Positions 1-11,251 of a DNA stretch of 64,000 nucleotides are shown here, piece by piece. The stretch is from Sesamum alatum (Eukaryota; Streptophyta; Magnoliopsida; Lamiales; Pedaliaceae): positions 31,189,966 to 31,253,965 of the forward strand of contig JACGWO010000001.1 of the NCBI GenBank assembly GCA_034509735.1, written 5' to 3'. Position 1 is the first letter of the stretch. Every line of letters begins with the position of its first letter. The notes under the pieces are model-generated. The model did not search any database. It was not told the origin of the DNA and saw only the letters and a program-made list of their open reading frames with translations. Made by a program: the position numbers and the translations under genes.

Positions 1-1902
1 GAAGAAAACACACGTTCTTCTTGCTAGAAAAGAACGGGTTTAGGAAGGAATCGGTTTAAGAGAAGAACACTATGAATTAGTGTTCTCTTAAACTTACTTT
101 GTTCTTCTTCTTGATTCAAAATCAAGTGAAGAACACAAGTGTAAGAGAGGGAGGGAGCACGAAAATTGAGAGAGAGGAGAGGATTTTTGTCTTCTCTTTT
201 TCCTAGAAAAAGATGAATAATGAATCACATATGCTAGGTGTTGTATTTTCTAATATATATACATAATTAATGTGATTATTGGAATATGTCTAGGTTCATC
301 CAAGGATGTCTAGATTCATTCCAATCAATCACCATCAATTCTTCAATCAAGCCTACCAAAATTTATGGTATGATCAAATCATACCAAAAGGGAAGAGCTT
401 GATTGGAGTTGATTTCTCTCTTTCCAAAAGAGACAAGTCAACATACCACCTAGCATGAAACATGGCTGATTTTGCTTCCTCCAAGGGAGCATGTCGGCTA
501 TGTTTATTTAAGGGAAGAAGTCCAACTTCTTCCTATTCCAAATTAGGAATTATTTCTCCTCTCGGGTATAATTTAACGGACCGGGTTTTATCGTAATCCA
601 ATTACGACGGACCCAATATTAAATCCAATTTAATGTCCACTTAAATTATTCCCGTTGATCTTTTAATCCAATTAAAAGATCCAACGTCTCAACATCTCAA
701 CTTTCCATATTTAATCGAAAAATCCAATTTACCGATTAAATGAAAGCCCGATACAATATCGGCCCGTCCATCCAATGGACTTTCCTTTAAGTAATCCAAT
801 TACTTATTTTATCCTTCGAGATTGACTCCAAGTCGATCTCTCAACCTCCTCGGTGATTTGTGTGTGACCCTTTAGGTTCACCCTCAGCTAGACTTGGGCC
901 CGTGTCCCACAAGGGCCCGTTACCATGGGTGGCCGTCTAGCAACGGTCCATGGCACTAGAGACTAGGTGAATTGGCGTGAACATTTAGGCGCCGATTCCG
1001 TACGGGTACGATCCTTCCGTCTACCGTCTCCCGGCCTTAGTCTAGGGTATGGAATTGGGCGTCGGTTCCCATCCTTGACTAGGCATCTATGCTTAATACT
1101 CGAGACCACGTATGCTTCATTGCGTCGACACAGGAAACCATTCCCTGTTCGACCAACCACTGTGGCCACAGCTTCAAACAGCATGTACGTGTCTCCGAGT
1201 GCATAGGAGATACCTCTGTCATATACTGACAGGGGACGGATCCTCTTCTTGGAATCCACCGTCCTCGCCACACATTCCGACTGCACTGGACAAGGCTTAT
1301 AATGATCATCTTACAGAATGATCACCTCTCGCCAGATCCAAGATACAGCCGTCCTGTGCACGTGACTGCCATGATTCCTCAAGTCTGAGGATTACTCCCG
1401 TACTATCGGAACCGGGGAATCCAATCATACCGACCAAGCCTCCAAGGCTTCCATATGATGATCCCCGCGAGTCAGTCCAGTCGGCTCGACCCCAGTCGAC
1501 CAACCCATCAAGATCGTGTAGGCGTCCCACGCCTGCCGCCGATGAAACACGGCACTCATCCAATGAACACGACTCTTGACGCAAGTCTCAATAGGACTCT
1601 CGATGCCTTGTCTCGAGGTCCTCGACTTGGAACGTTTCAGACCCAACTCTTAATCAGTTGGTTTCATGACCACCATCCAATGCGTGGCCTAACTGCACGA
1701 GTTGTTATCCATGGTCTGTGGGCTTTGTTGCGATATAAGTTAAACACCATTTTAACAAATGTAAGATGAGCGCAACAAAGAAGGTACCATTGGTGACGAA
1801 CACTCATCTTATTCATCACATAATAATATTACATTCACATCAAGTTGTCAGATAGGTTACAAATCGCCAAACCTATTGGCTTTCTGGTCACCTATTCTAA
1901 CA
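1..1902 (-). mobile_element. A0: family A copia LTR, truncated by window edge
   Basis: Closely matches the two LTRs of the full-length element A1 (compare 17367-19269 and about 9323-11227). It ends in the complement of TGTTAGAATAGGTGACC, so it lies on the minus strand. It starts inside the LTR; the first ~330 bp and anything to the left are outside the window. Its right end abuts family B leader sequence at 1903, so it was inserted into B1. Whether it is a solo LTR or the 5' LTR of an element running leftward cannot be told. Small open frames inside it recur at the same places in A1 because the copies are homologous; none resembles a protein. Confidence 0.9.
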
Positions 1903-2534
1903 TAATGTACTCCCCCCAAATGTTTAATTGGGGTTTCTTATTTTATGATGTAATGAGAGTAGAGTTAGTGGTGAGGTTTTATTTTCTTTTGTAAATAAAA
2001 GCTGCAAGAGAAGACAAGCCCAAGGTGTTGGAGGCCCATGGAGGTTGCCATAAGATGGCCCACGGAGGATCCATGGAGAAGAAGCCCGGTGTAGGCCCAC
2101 GATGGAGAGCCCAAGAAGATAAAGAGGACTTACAAGGCCCATTGCATGTAATGGGTTATTAAATCTTGTAATAGCGTAGGGCCTACCCTTAGATTGACCA
2201 TAGATCTACTGCGGGCTCAGTGGGTCGCATAGGTTTGGGCTTGTGATCATCCTACAGGGGCGTGCTAGGCTTTATTTTGCATGCGATGCGTATTATATGC
2301 TTATGATTATTCTATATGCTTTATGTATGGTTACATTCACGCTTAGAATATTTCTGCCATAACGCATGCAATGCAATACTTAATATATGTGATGAGGTCT
2401 CATTCTATCAAAACTCTCAATTGGTTGAACTAAGTTAAATATAGACCCTTAATAAATGGACTAGGACTCTGGGAGTCTGTCCAAGCCTTCCATCCATGGC
2501 AAAAGTGAGGAAGATCTTTTAGGTCGATAGTGTG

Positions 2535-2630
2535 GTCTCACGAGTCATGGCACGACTATCGTGCTTAAAAGAAGCTGCACTTTGTCATGAACGATGAGTA
2601 GACTGCTGATACCTGTCTCACGAGTCGTGG
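2535..2630 (+). other. Leader motif pair, CACGA-N-TCGTG
   Basis: TCTCACGAGTCATGG at 2535-2549 and TCTCACGAGTCGTGG at 2616-2630 lie about 80 bp apart in the untranslated leader. The core is an interrupted palindrome. The same pair at the same spacing occurs in B2 (19735, 19815), B3 (45850, 45930), A1 (15537, 15619) and C1 (31472, 31551). Conservation across families suggests a cis-acting RNA role such as dimerisation or packaging; this is inference. Confidence 0.5.
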
Positions 2631-2987
2631 AGGTAGCAGTGAGTCTATGAATCAGTTGATTGGGTCGGGTGTAACGCCCGAATAACGTGATTCGCTTGGA
2701 GTCCTCGGGATCACGTGAAAGGGTGAGGCAATTATCTTGGGAATCTCGTGGAACGAGAATGGTATGGAATACCTCCCACGGTTCTTTTCCCATGTGAATC
2801 GTAAAAGCGGGGTATGGGGGAGATCGCTGTGGATCCTGAGCCCACTAGGAAAGGATTTCCCGAAAACAACGTTTGAGAGTGCCGTGTTTTCGTAGAAATA
2901 GTGGGAGAGGTTAAGGACTAAAGACCGAGACTTAACAAAAATATTACTTCATTCTGCTAATTATTTTCTGTTTCATATATGTTGTGA

Positions 2988-3790
2988 ATGTCTAAGAATC
3001 CACCAAACACATCACTAAGAGGCTCATTAAAAGGGAACCAATTACACGAATTGATTGCGAAATCTTAAGATGGCCTTAGATTTCCAGAACCTTAACTCAC
3101 ATACCGGAATGAGGACGTTCCTCAGCCCTTGCCGGAGGGGTCGACAACTAAGGCAACGCTTGGCGTTCAAAAGTTGAAGGATGACCACAGGCAAGTAGGA
3201 TATAATGATGTTGGCTCAAACTATGCTTCGTTTGCATCATGTCTATATGGTCTTGGACCAGCATGTGGGGTAAAATGCAACGAAGGCATGTTTGGAGCTA
3301 AGATGACGGAAGGGATGTCGGTACAAAGAACATGGAGTGATGATGCAATCCCTAGTGGAGAAGCTCAAAAGACCTCCACGTCAGTCTTAGAGACGTACCA
3401 CTGACATGATCCTTCAGTCTCTTCCTTCCTCCTACGAACCATTAATTATCCACATGAACGAGCTTAGAAAAGATCTTCATAGGTTGGTAATTATGTTGGC
3501 CTAGTACGAGGCAACGATTGCAAAATTTGCGCCGTCGGTACTAGTAGGAGAGGCTTCAACCTCCATGGTGAAAGGCAAAGGTGCCAGACGCCAAAAGAGG
3601 AAGAAGAGTAAGGTGACATCAAACTATTAAGCACTTCAAGTGTTGTTCCTTTACAACACAAGGTGGAGGTAAAGGAAAGAGCAAAAGGTTCAAGCAGTCA
3701 AGTTCATAGATTTCTAAGAACGTAAGCATTCACTGTCGTAAAGAGGGCCATTGGAAAGGGGAGTATCCTGAACCTTTCTCCAATGTAGGT
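2988..3790 (+). pseudogene. Eroded copia gag, family B
   Basis: It starts at ATG 2988 with MSKNP, the same first residues as the gag of C1 and A1, and soon meets stops. LPEGST at about 3129 and GAKMTEGMSVQ at about 3295 match LPEGST and GTKMTEGSSVQ of C1 gag. The zinc knuckle at 3725-3768 reads SIHCRKEGHWKGEY: the first Cys has become Ser and the last Cys Tyr, so only two of four zinc ligands remain. An intact copia GAG binds and packages element RNA in a cytoplasmic particle; this copy cannot encode one. B2 and B3 carry the same changes. Confidence 0.75.
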
Positions 3791-6114
3791 AAAATTTGAT
3801 ATTGAGTATTGACATGATCACTTTTACTCTATTTTGGTATTTGATACCATTCCTATCACTAATCTGCGGGTGGTTTGCAGAAAGTGAATAAGGACTTAAA
3901 AGCCAAGAACAGTTCTAGGATTCAACAATGGCAAGGTCCATTGATGAAAAGGACTAGAGACTTGTTAGGCCCATAATCGTGATCATGTTAGGATAATATA
4001 GGAACTACGTAAACTAGCATGATCAAAAGTATGTCTCTTTGTTGGACAAAGGTTTTATTACATACATATTTGATCAAACAAAATTATTGAATATTGATTC
4101 ATGTTTGCTAGTAGTTACACGTGAATTCCTAGAACACCATCCCATAAAAGGTTTATGGATACTCAAAATTCTAATTATCTAAATGGACTAATCAAGACCA
4201 ACTTACAGATTTGGCATCTACAACAGCTAGGACGTTTCTTCTTATTAAAAGATAAGTAAATTGAAAAGTTCGATGAATCTAGAAATAGATGATTCGAATC
4301 GACTAAATTTACAAGTCTTTTATGAAGAAGAAAGTCCGAAAGCTCTTTGTTGGACAAAGTAGGCTTGCCAAATAGTCTATTGGAAGGGATCCAATAAGAC
4401 AACTGTAGGTTACTAATACACAAGACCATAAGAGGGTTCAAAAGTCTAAAGGTCCCATAGTAGGTTTGGGAATTAGACTTAAGGAGGTGAACCATAAATG
4501 GTTGCAAAATTAAACCTGTTTCGGTAGGATCGAAAAGGCCGTGTATTTAGTGGGAGCTCTTGAGCATCCAAGTTGAGAATGGAATCTCAATGAAACGTTT
4601 CCTATAAAGGCCAAGTATGACGGTCTCTGATAAAGGGAACGATCGAATCTCATTGGACGAAGATCGATCGAAGTTTCGTCCAATTACCTTAGCCCGTGTA
4701 GACGTAGACTCGAAAATTGCCAACGTAAGGAACATGGCACTTTGCTAGGAGTCACGCACAAGGAGCCAGGGTTTGGCAAGCCTATGCCCCGACAAAGTCC
4801 TTGAGCATGTAGAAGGATCCTACATACGTCAACGGACTAGTGGGAGACAAATTAGACTCGGTGTCTTGTTTGTGTAGGTTTACGACAGAATAATGCTAAA
4901 CGTTGCTTATAATTGCATTTCTTACTTAAATTGATCATATTCCAAGTCCCCTTAAGAACGAACCCGAAATGTCGTAAGAGGTACGAGTGATCGGGATATG
5001 TTCGGTCAAATTTGGATAGTAATCCAAATGACTTGCGGAACGTGATGTTGGACATCGTAGTAGGATTTATGGAGAGGAGCCATAGAATCCACTAGGAAAT
5101 TCAAACAAGGTTTGAAACACCGCATAACTGGAATATTCGTTTTTGACGAGCTCATACGGAGCATGACTCGGTCTTAAACAACGTAGGTGATCAGTGGGAG
5201 TAGAAATGGCGTTCCAAGTGTTTAAGTGTGTAATATCTTGATTCATGGATGAATTCAAGGCATTAGGAATCACTAAAACACAAACCGTAATCTCCATGAC
5301 ATTTTAGGGTTCCCACATACATATCATGAATTGAGCTTTTCAAAGACTCAGTCATGGTAGACTGATGAGAAAAACTCAAACATGTAGAGGGACAAGTTGT
5401 TCGAGACTCAGTCATAGTAAGACTGATGAGAAAACTTGGATACTATGCATAAAGCATCAAGCCATTCAAGACTTAGTCACGGTGGACTAATGAGAAGGCT
5501 TGGATGATTGAGTATCCCCTACGTCTTTACCCTAGGAAAACATATGATATGTTTACTCGGTGCATAGGAACCGATGTTGAGAGTGCTTCTAGCATGGCTC
5601 AACATAAATCGGTAATTGCATTGAGGGGTTGAAGACAGCAATTCAAAAACGATCCTTAGTACCTAAATAAGGACTAAAGATGTGTTCATGATGCACCGTC
5701 TGTTGAGAGTTGTTTTGGAAGGCTAAAGCGATACTAGCTTCCAGAGCATAAGTGAAAAACCAGTTAGTCTCAAAGGTATGCACAGTCAGGCCCAATGACG
5801 AGTGCATCGGATAGTGCTCACTGATGAAGACCGCGTCCATAGGATGGACGTGGCGCCTAGCACGACCAAGCCATGTTCGCCTATATGGCAGGCAACTTGG
5901 CTATGGGAGTATTGGCACGAGATCTCATCACAAGATCCACGAAAATATTCTTAGACAACCACCATCTCTAGGAGGCAATGATGGATAGAGGTAACACGGT
6001 TAGACCGTATTGCTTCGCAAGGAAATATAAGTGGACTCACAATACCTTAGTCGGTATCCTAGATTACTCATACTCAGAGGATTCTGAACAAAGTGGGTAA
6101 TTGACTTATTGGTC
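3791..6114 (+). pseudogene. Eroded copia pol (PR-INT-RT-RNaseH), family B
   Basis: Nucleotide anchors follow intact pol order. Protease lies at 3846-3895, where the DTG active-site codons read as DTI. The integrase N-terminal region lies at about 4205-4380, the integrase C-terminal region at about 4780-4870, the RT tail at 5339-5520 (triplicated), and RNase H at about 5650-6005. The central RT with the YVDD box is not recognisable. Stops occur in all frames. This internal region is about 4.2 kb from leader to purine tract, against 5.8 kb in A1. Long antisense frames here (for example 4175-4507 minus) are by-products of decay. It is a non-autonomous remnant whose mobilisation would need proteins from relatives. 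Confidence 0.7.
5339..5520 (+). repeat. Three tandem ~62-bp units derived from the RT tail
   Basis: Units begin near 5339, 5400 and 5465. Each contains a version of CAAGACTCAGTCA...GACTGATGAGAA. The middle unit aligns with the stretch of intact pol that encodes KLSKKQSPKTDEELE (compare 57526-57570). All three units are also present in B2 (about 24505-24680) and, inverted, in B3 (about 42985-43160), so the triplication came before the spread of these copies. Confidence 0.65.
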
Positions 6115-6125
6115 AAGTGGGAGAT
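6115..6125 (+). other. Polypurine tract of B1
   Basis: AAGTGGGAGAT lies directly against the TGTTAG start of the 3' LTR. It matches the tracts of B2 (25276-25286) and C1 (58271-58281). In LTR elements this primes plus-strand DNA synthesis. Confidence 0.8.
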
Positions 6126-7360
6126 TGTTAGAATAGGTGACCAGAAAGTCAATGGTATTGGCTGTTCTGAGAACCATTCGTCAATCTGTGAACAAGTAAT
6201 ATTATGTTAATGAATGTAGTAAGGATTCATAAGCATGAGTTTGTTGTACTTACTGCTTGCATCGTTACGATGTCACAACAAACGCCCACAGACTGAAATA
6301 ACATTTCGGGAAGTTGGAACTACGCTTGGAGGTAGGTTCATGAAATCAGTTTGGCCGAATCAGTCTGAAATACTCCAAGTCAAAGGAATCTCGAGAAAGG
6401 GCATTGAGAATCTATTTGAGACTTGCACTAAGCATCTGCTGTCTGTTTCATCGACGGGTGACGAGGATCGTCTAAGCAGTGTTAGTGGGTCGGCCTGCTG
6501 GGGAGCGGCCGACTGAGGTGACTCGCGGGAATCGTCATATAGAAGCTACTCGGGCTTGGTCGGTATGACTCGTATTCCCGGTTCCGATAGTACGGGATTA
6601 GTCCTCGGACTTGAGGATCACGACAGTCCCCTACATACTAAGGTTGTATCTTGGATCTGGTGAAATTTTGACCGATTATATCACATGGTCATCATAAGCC
6701 TCGTCCAGTGCAGTCGGAGTATGTAAGAACGGTGAATTCCAAGATAGGATCTGTCCCCTGTCAAAGGATATGACAGCAAGATCTCCTATGCGCTCGGAGA
6801 TGGTTTAGACTCACAAAGTCTATGGCCATAGCACTTGATGTAGTGGAAAGGATTTCCTACGTCGAGTTAAACCTATCTCGAGCATTATCCATAGTTGCCT
6901 AATCAACGATGGGAACCGACCCCTAGACTAAAGGCCGGGAGACAGGCGACAGTAGGACCGTACCCGTACGTATCGAGCGTCGGTAGGACCGCACCTGCGT
7001 ATAACTCGGAGCCTAAATGTTCACACCATAAATTCACCTAGTCTCTAGTGCCATGGACCGTTGCTAGATGGCCACCCATGGTAACGGACTACTTTGGTTA
7101 TGAAATAACAAAAAGTAGGTCCAAGTCTAGCTGAAAGGTGAACCTAAAGAGTCACACCCGCTACACCAAATGAAAGGGAATTAATTTGGAATTAATTCCG
7201 GGAGAAGGTTTAATTTAATGGAATTAAATTATACTTCTTGGAGATTCAAGCGTCGATGAATTATTTGGAATAATCGGGCTTGAGTTCATAAATTAGATTT
7301 ATGAATTTTATAAAGCATGGGCTTTCCTTTTAATTAGATTAAAAGGGTGAACTAATTAGT

Positions 7361-7620
7361 GGGCTTGGTATATTAAATAGGATTTAATATAAAGTCCATG
7401 GGACTATTTAATTAAGAATTAAATAATCCCGTTCTATGGAATTAATTAATGGGCTTGGTATATTAAAAAGGATTTAATATAAAGTCCATGAGACTATTTA
7501 ATTTAGAATTAAATAAGTCATTTCCATTAATTAATTAATGGGCTTAGTATATTAAATATGATTTAATATAAAGTCCATGGGAATATTTAATTTAGAATTA
7601 AATAGGCCCATTCCCTAAAG
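7361..7620 (+). repeat. 90-bp minisatellite in family B LTR, 3 units
   Basis: Units start GGGCTTGGTATATT at 7361, 7451 and 7540 (90, 89 and about 81 bp). Each contains TTTAATATAAAGTCCATG and an AATTAAATA stretch. Copy number varies between family B LTRs: one unit in the left B3 LTR, two in the right B3 LTR (around 48650-48800), three here. Confidence 0.75.
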
Positions 7621-7682
7621 TCCATCAAAATGGATGGACAAGATTTGATCTAGAGAATGATGAGATGAATGGCCATGATTAA

Positions 7683-7798
7683 TTTGACTTAATCAAAGCC
7701 TAATTTGACTAGGATTTGACTAGGTCAAAATCCTAGTCAAAGTGTGTCTCTTTGGAAGAGTTTGAGAAGGAATAGGAATTCCATCTTCTATAAATACT
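7683..7798 (+). promoter_or_regulatory. Candidate LTR promoter: W-box cluster and TATA box
   Basis: At least five TTGAC cores in both orientations (TTTGACTT, TTTGACTAGG and the inverse TAGTCAA, AGGTCAA) fall within 7683-7740. CTATAAATAC at 7789-7798 is a good TATA box about 50 bp downstream. TTGAC(C/T) is the core bound by WRKY factors, which act in stress responses. Similar arrangements occur in the family C and D LTRs. Promoter function is inferred. Confidence 0.5.
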
Positions 7799-8365
7799 CA
7801 AAAAAACACACACTCACACCTAGTATTCTCTACAACTCTCATCTCTCAATTCTCCCTCAAATTTTTTCGTCCACCCCTATTTTTCACTCTCCAAGAATAT
7901 TACTTTTTTCTTCTTGATTTATTCAAGTTAAGAACATAAGAGACATTGATTGCGTTAATTCATTGTGTGTATCGATGTCTCTTTCTCCCAAAATAATTTC
8001 TTGCTAGCACAAGGGTTGTTTGCTTTCCGGTGTAGCGAGTGAGATGATTTAGAGGGTCTCTTCTTGAGATTTTGGTGCAAAACGGGGAACAATGCATGTA
8101 GCCGAAAAAAGATAAAACTACAACCGGGTAGGTTCTTTAATTTTATTTTTTTTCGGTTTCAATTCTATGGCCTCCATGTTGTGTTTTATTGAACATGAGA
8201 TACACCGAACGCCCGGGAGAATCAAGGGCACACCCCTTGATTCGTTTATGTATATTATGCATGATTTAAATTCCATTTAATTATGCTTTGTAATTTTTAT
8301 TACGCACTATTTCGCCCTTCCGCTATACGCGCTAATCTCCCGGGCCGATCCACATATTTCTTTCA

Positions 8366-8993
8366 CCCTCCTGCACAAGACTGATATAATGCTCGTTACA
8401 CTTCAGGCGTAAGCGATGTCAGGTCTCGTGCAGTGGACAGCATATTGGATGCTCCCTCGAAAGAAGCATATGGGATGCCTTTCATCCTCTCAAGTGCCTC
8501 ATCAGTCTTAGGAGACTGTTTCTTGGACAACTTGATCCCACGCCCCATGGGAAGGAAACCACATTTGGAGTTGTCGATGCGAAATCTTTTCAGGATTTTC
8601 TCCATATACGAGTTTTGGGTCAATCCCAACATTTTTCTAGATCTATCCCTGACGATCTGGATGCCAAGAATGTAGGAGGCTTCTCACAAATCCTTCACGG
8701 AAAAACTGAGTGGATAACCATGCTTTTGTGTTACCCCAACATTCTAACGTCATTACTATGAGTAGAATGTCATCCACATAAAGCACTAGGAACACTATGG
8801 AGCTCCCAACTGACTTTCTTGTATACATAAGAGTCGGATTAGTTCTTGATGAAATCAGAACCCCGTATAACTTCATCTAAGTGAATGGTCCAGCTTCGGA
8901 ATGCTTGTTTGAGGCCATAGATGGACTTCTGGAGACGGGAGACTTTCTGCTCTTCTCCGCCGATGAGAATCCCTCCGGCTGATCCATGTAGAT
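8366..8993 (-). pseudogene. Copia reverse transcriptase fragment, truncated at both ends
   Basis: Read on the minus strand it contains MDQPEGF (about 8970), LYVDDILLI (about 8780), SYMEKILKRFRIDNSKCGFLP and IKLSKKQSPKTDEALERMK (about 8480-8610), that is, the palm domain with the YVDD catalytic box and the region after it. Several frameshifts separate the pieces. It is cut on the left by the B1 LTR and on the right by the A1 3' LTR, so it is a scrap of an older element that received both. The closest match by eye is the D1 RT. The family of origin is uncertain. Confidence 0.8.
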
Positions 8994-11227
8994 TGAAGGA
9001 CAAGCGGATCCGCCCGGGAGCGCGAGCGGAAGCGAGAAAGGCGAGAAATTGCATAAATTTAAAATCAAAATTCAAATACGCGAATCCAAGGGGTGTACCC
9101 TTGGGTGCTCAACTGGGCGTTCGATGTAGGATGTGTAAATATTAAAACATATATTTAAACACATAGGGCATAGATATATAAATCAAATCAATCAAAGCGT
9201 AATAAACCGTTACCTTTGATTGTTTAGCGTATGCTCCCGGCTACTAGTGTTGTTCCTTCTCCGCAATGCTCACGAAATCCAAACGTATGGATTCTCCAAA
9301 GGTGATCCACACCACACCGGAAAGAAACACACGTTCTTCTTGCTAGAAAAGAACGGGTTTAGGAAGGAATCGGTTTAAGAGAAGAACACTATGAATTAGT
9401 GTTCTCTTAAACTTACTTTGTTCTTCTTCTTGATTCAAAATCAAGTGAAGAACACAAGTGTAAGAGAGGGAGGGAGCACGAAATTTTGAGAGAGAGAGAG
9501 AGGATTTTTGTCTTCTCTTTTTTCCTAGAAAAAGATGAATAATGAATCACTTATGCTTGGTGTTGTATATTCTAATATATATACATAATTAATGTGATTA
9601 TTGGAATGTGTCTAGGTTCATCCAAGGATGTCTAGATTCATTCCAATCAATCGCCATCAATTCTTCAATCAAGTCTACCAAAATTTATGGTATGATCAAA
9701 TCATACAAAGGAAGAGCTTAATTGGAGTTGATTTGTCTCTTTTCCAAAAGAGACAAGTCAACATACCACCTAGCATGAAACATGGCTGATTTTTGCTTCC
9801 TCCAAGGGAGCATGTCGGCCATGTTTAATTAAGGGAAGAAGTCCAACTTCTTCCTATTCCAAATTAGGAATTATTTCTCCTCTCGGGTATAATTTAACGG
9901 ACCGGGTTTTTATCGTAATCCAATTACGACGAACCCAATATTAAATCCAATTTAATGTCCACTTAAATTATTCCCGTTGATCTTTTAATCCAATTAAAAG
10001 ATCCAACGTCTCAAACATCTCAACTTTCCATATTGAATCGAAAATCCAATTTACCGATTAAATGAAAGCCCGATACAATATCGGCCCGTCCATCCAATGG
10101 ACTTTCCCTTAAGTAATCCAATTACTTATTTTATCCTTCGAGATTGACTCCAAGTCGATCTCTCAACCTCCTCGGCTGATTTGTGTGTGACCCTTTAGGT
10201 TCACCCTCAGCTAGACTTGGGCCCGTGTCCCACAAGGGCCCGTTACCATGGGTGGCCGTCTAGCAACGGTCCATGGCACTAGAGACTAGGTGAATTGGCG
10301 TGAACATTTAGGCGCCGATTCCGTACGGGTACGATCCTTCCGTCTACCGTCTGCCGGCCTTAGTCTAGGGTATGGAATTGGGCGTCGGTTCCCATCCTTT
10401 GACTAGGCATCTATGCTTAATACTCGAGACCACGTATGCTCATTGCGTCGACACAGGAAACTATTCCCTGTTCGATCAACCACTTGTGGCCACAGCTTTA
10501 AACAGCATGAACGTGTCTTCGAGTGCATAGGAGATACCTCTGTCACATACTGACAGGGGACGGATCCTCTTCTTGGAATCCACCGTCCTCGCTACACATT
10601 CCGACTGCACTGGACAAGGCTTATAATGATCATCTTACAGAATGATCACCTCTCGCCAGATCCAAGATACAGCCGTCCTGTGCACGTGACTGCCATGATT
10701 CCTCAAGTCTGAGGATTACTCCCGTACTATCGGAACTGGGGAAATCCAATCACACTGACCAAGCCTCCAAGGCTTCCATATGATGATCCCCGCGAGTCAG
10801 TCCAGTCGGCTCGACCCCAGTCGACCAACCCATCAAGATCGTGTAGGCGTCCCACGCCTGTCGCCGATGAAACACGGCACTCATCCAATGAACACGACTC
10901 TTGACGCAAGTCTCAATAGGACTCTCGATGCCCTGTCTCGAGGTCCTCGACTTGGAACGTTTCAGACCCAACTCTTAATCAGTTGGTTTCATGACACCAT
11001 CCAATGCGTGGCCCAACTGCACGAGTTGTTATCCATGGTCTGTGGGCTTTGTTGCGATATAAGTTTAAACACCGTTTTAACAAATGTAAGATGAGCGCAA
11101 CAAAGAAGGTACCATTGGTGACGAATACTCATCTTATTCATCATATAATAATATTACATTTACATCAAGTTGTCAGATAGGTTACAAATCGCCAAACCTA
11201 TTGGCTTTCTGGTCTCCTATTCTAACA
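8994..11227 (-). repeat. A1 3' LTR (2234 bp)
   Basis: Bounded by TGAAGGACAAGCGG on the left and TCTAACA on the right as written (inverse of TGTTAGA...CCTTCA). Nearly identical to 17040-19269, with scattered substitutions and 1-2 base indels. It lacks the dense TTGAC cluster of the other families. An AT-rich stretch with TATATATA near 9570-9590 could hold a TATA box. Confidence 0.9.
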
Positions 11228-11242
11228 ATCTCCCACTTGACC
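11228..11242 (-). other. Polypurine tract of A1
   Basis: ATCTCCCACTTGACC directly inside the 3' LTR is the complement of GGTCAAGTGGGAGAT, the same tract as in the other families. Confidence 0.8.
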
Positions 11243-11251
11243 TAAAGCCAA

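Larger units (their letters stand above)
1903..8365 (+). mobile_element. B1: eroded family B copia element, 5' end interrupted by A0
   Basis: Order on the plus strand is leader (1903-2987), gag remnant, pol remnant, purine-rich tract AAGTGGGAGAT (6115-6125) and a 3' LTR of 2240 bp. The 5' LTR, primer-binding site and GC-rich part of the leader lie left of A0, outside the window. The internal region aligns by eye with gag, protease, integrase, RT tail and RNase H of C1 and D1 but has no frame longer than about 100 codons. The same erosion is present in B2 and B3. Right flank CCCTC (8366-8370) would be the target duplication, but its partner is not in the window. Confidence 0.85.
6126..8365 (+). 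repeat. B1 3' LTR, complete (2240 bp)
   Basis: It begins TGTTAGAATAGGTGACC and ends TTTCTTTCA. It contains the block conserved in all families (7034-7087), three copies of a ~90-bp AT-rich tandem unit (7361-7620), a TTGAC-rich cluster (7683-7740) and a TATA box at 7789-7798. It is followed directly by an unrelated RT fragment on the opposite strand, which marks the element boundary. Confidence 0.9.

Noticed and set aside
1455..1769. Recurrent 104-codon frame in family A LTRs (also 10780-11094 and 18821-19135)
   Set aside because: Present because LTRs are copies of each other. The older A2 copy does not preserve it, and the translation has no protein-like motifs.
3129..3404. A 91-codon frame as a possible novel small gene
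   Set aside because: LPEGST and AKMTEGMSVQ place it in the eroded gag of family B.
4175..4507. Antisense 110-codon frame conserved in B1, B2 (23335-23667) and partly B3
   Set aside because: It lies opposite the eroded integrase. Conservation follows from the copies being homologous; there is no recognisable domain and no start context, and B3 breaks it.
5339..5520. Regular repeats as a CRISPR array
   Set aside because: Three diverged units derived from RT sequence in a plant element, no spacer logic, no cas genes.
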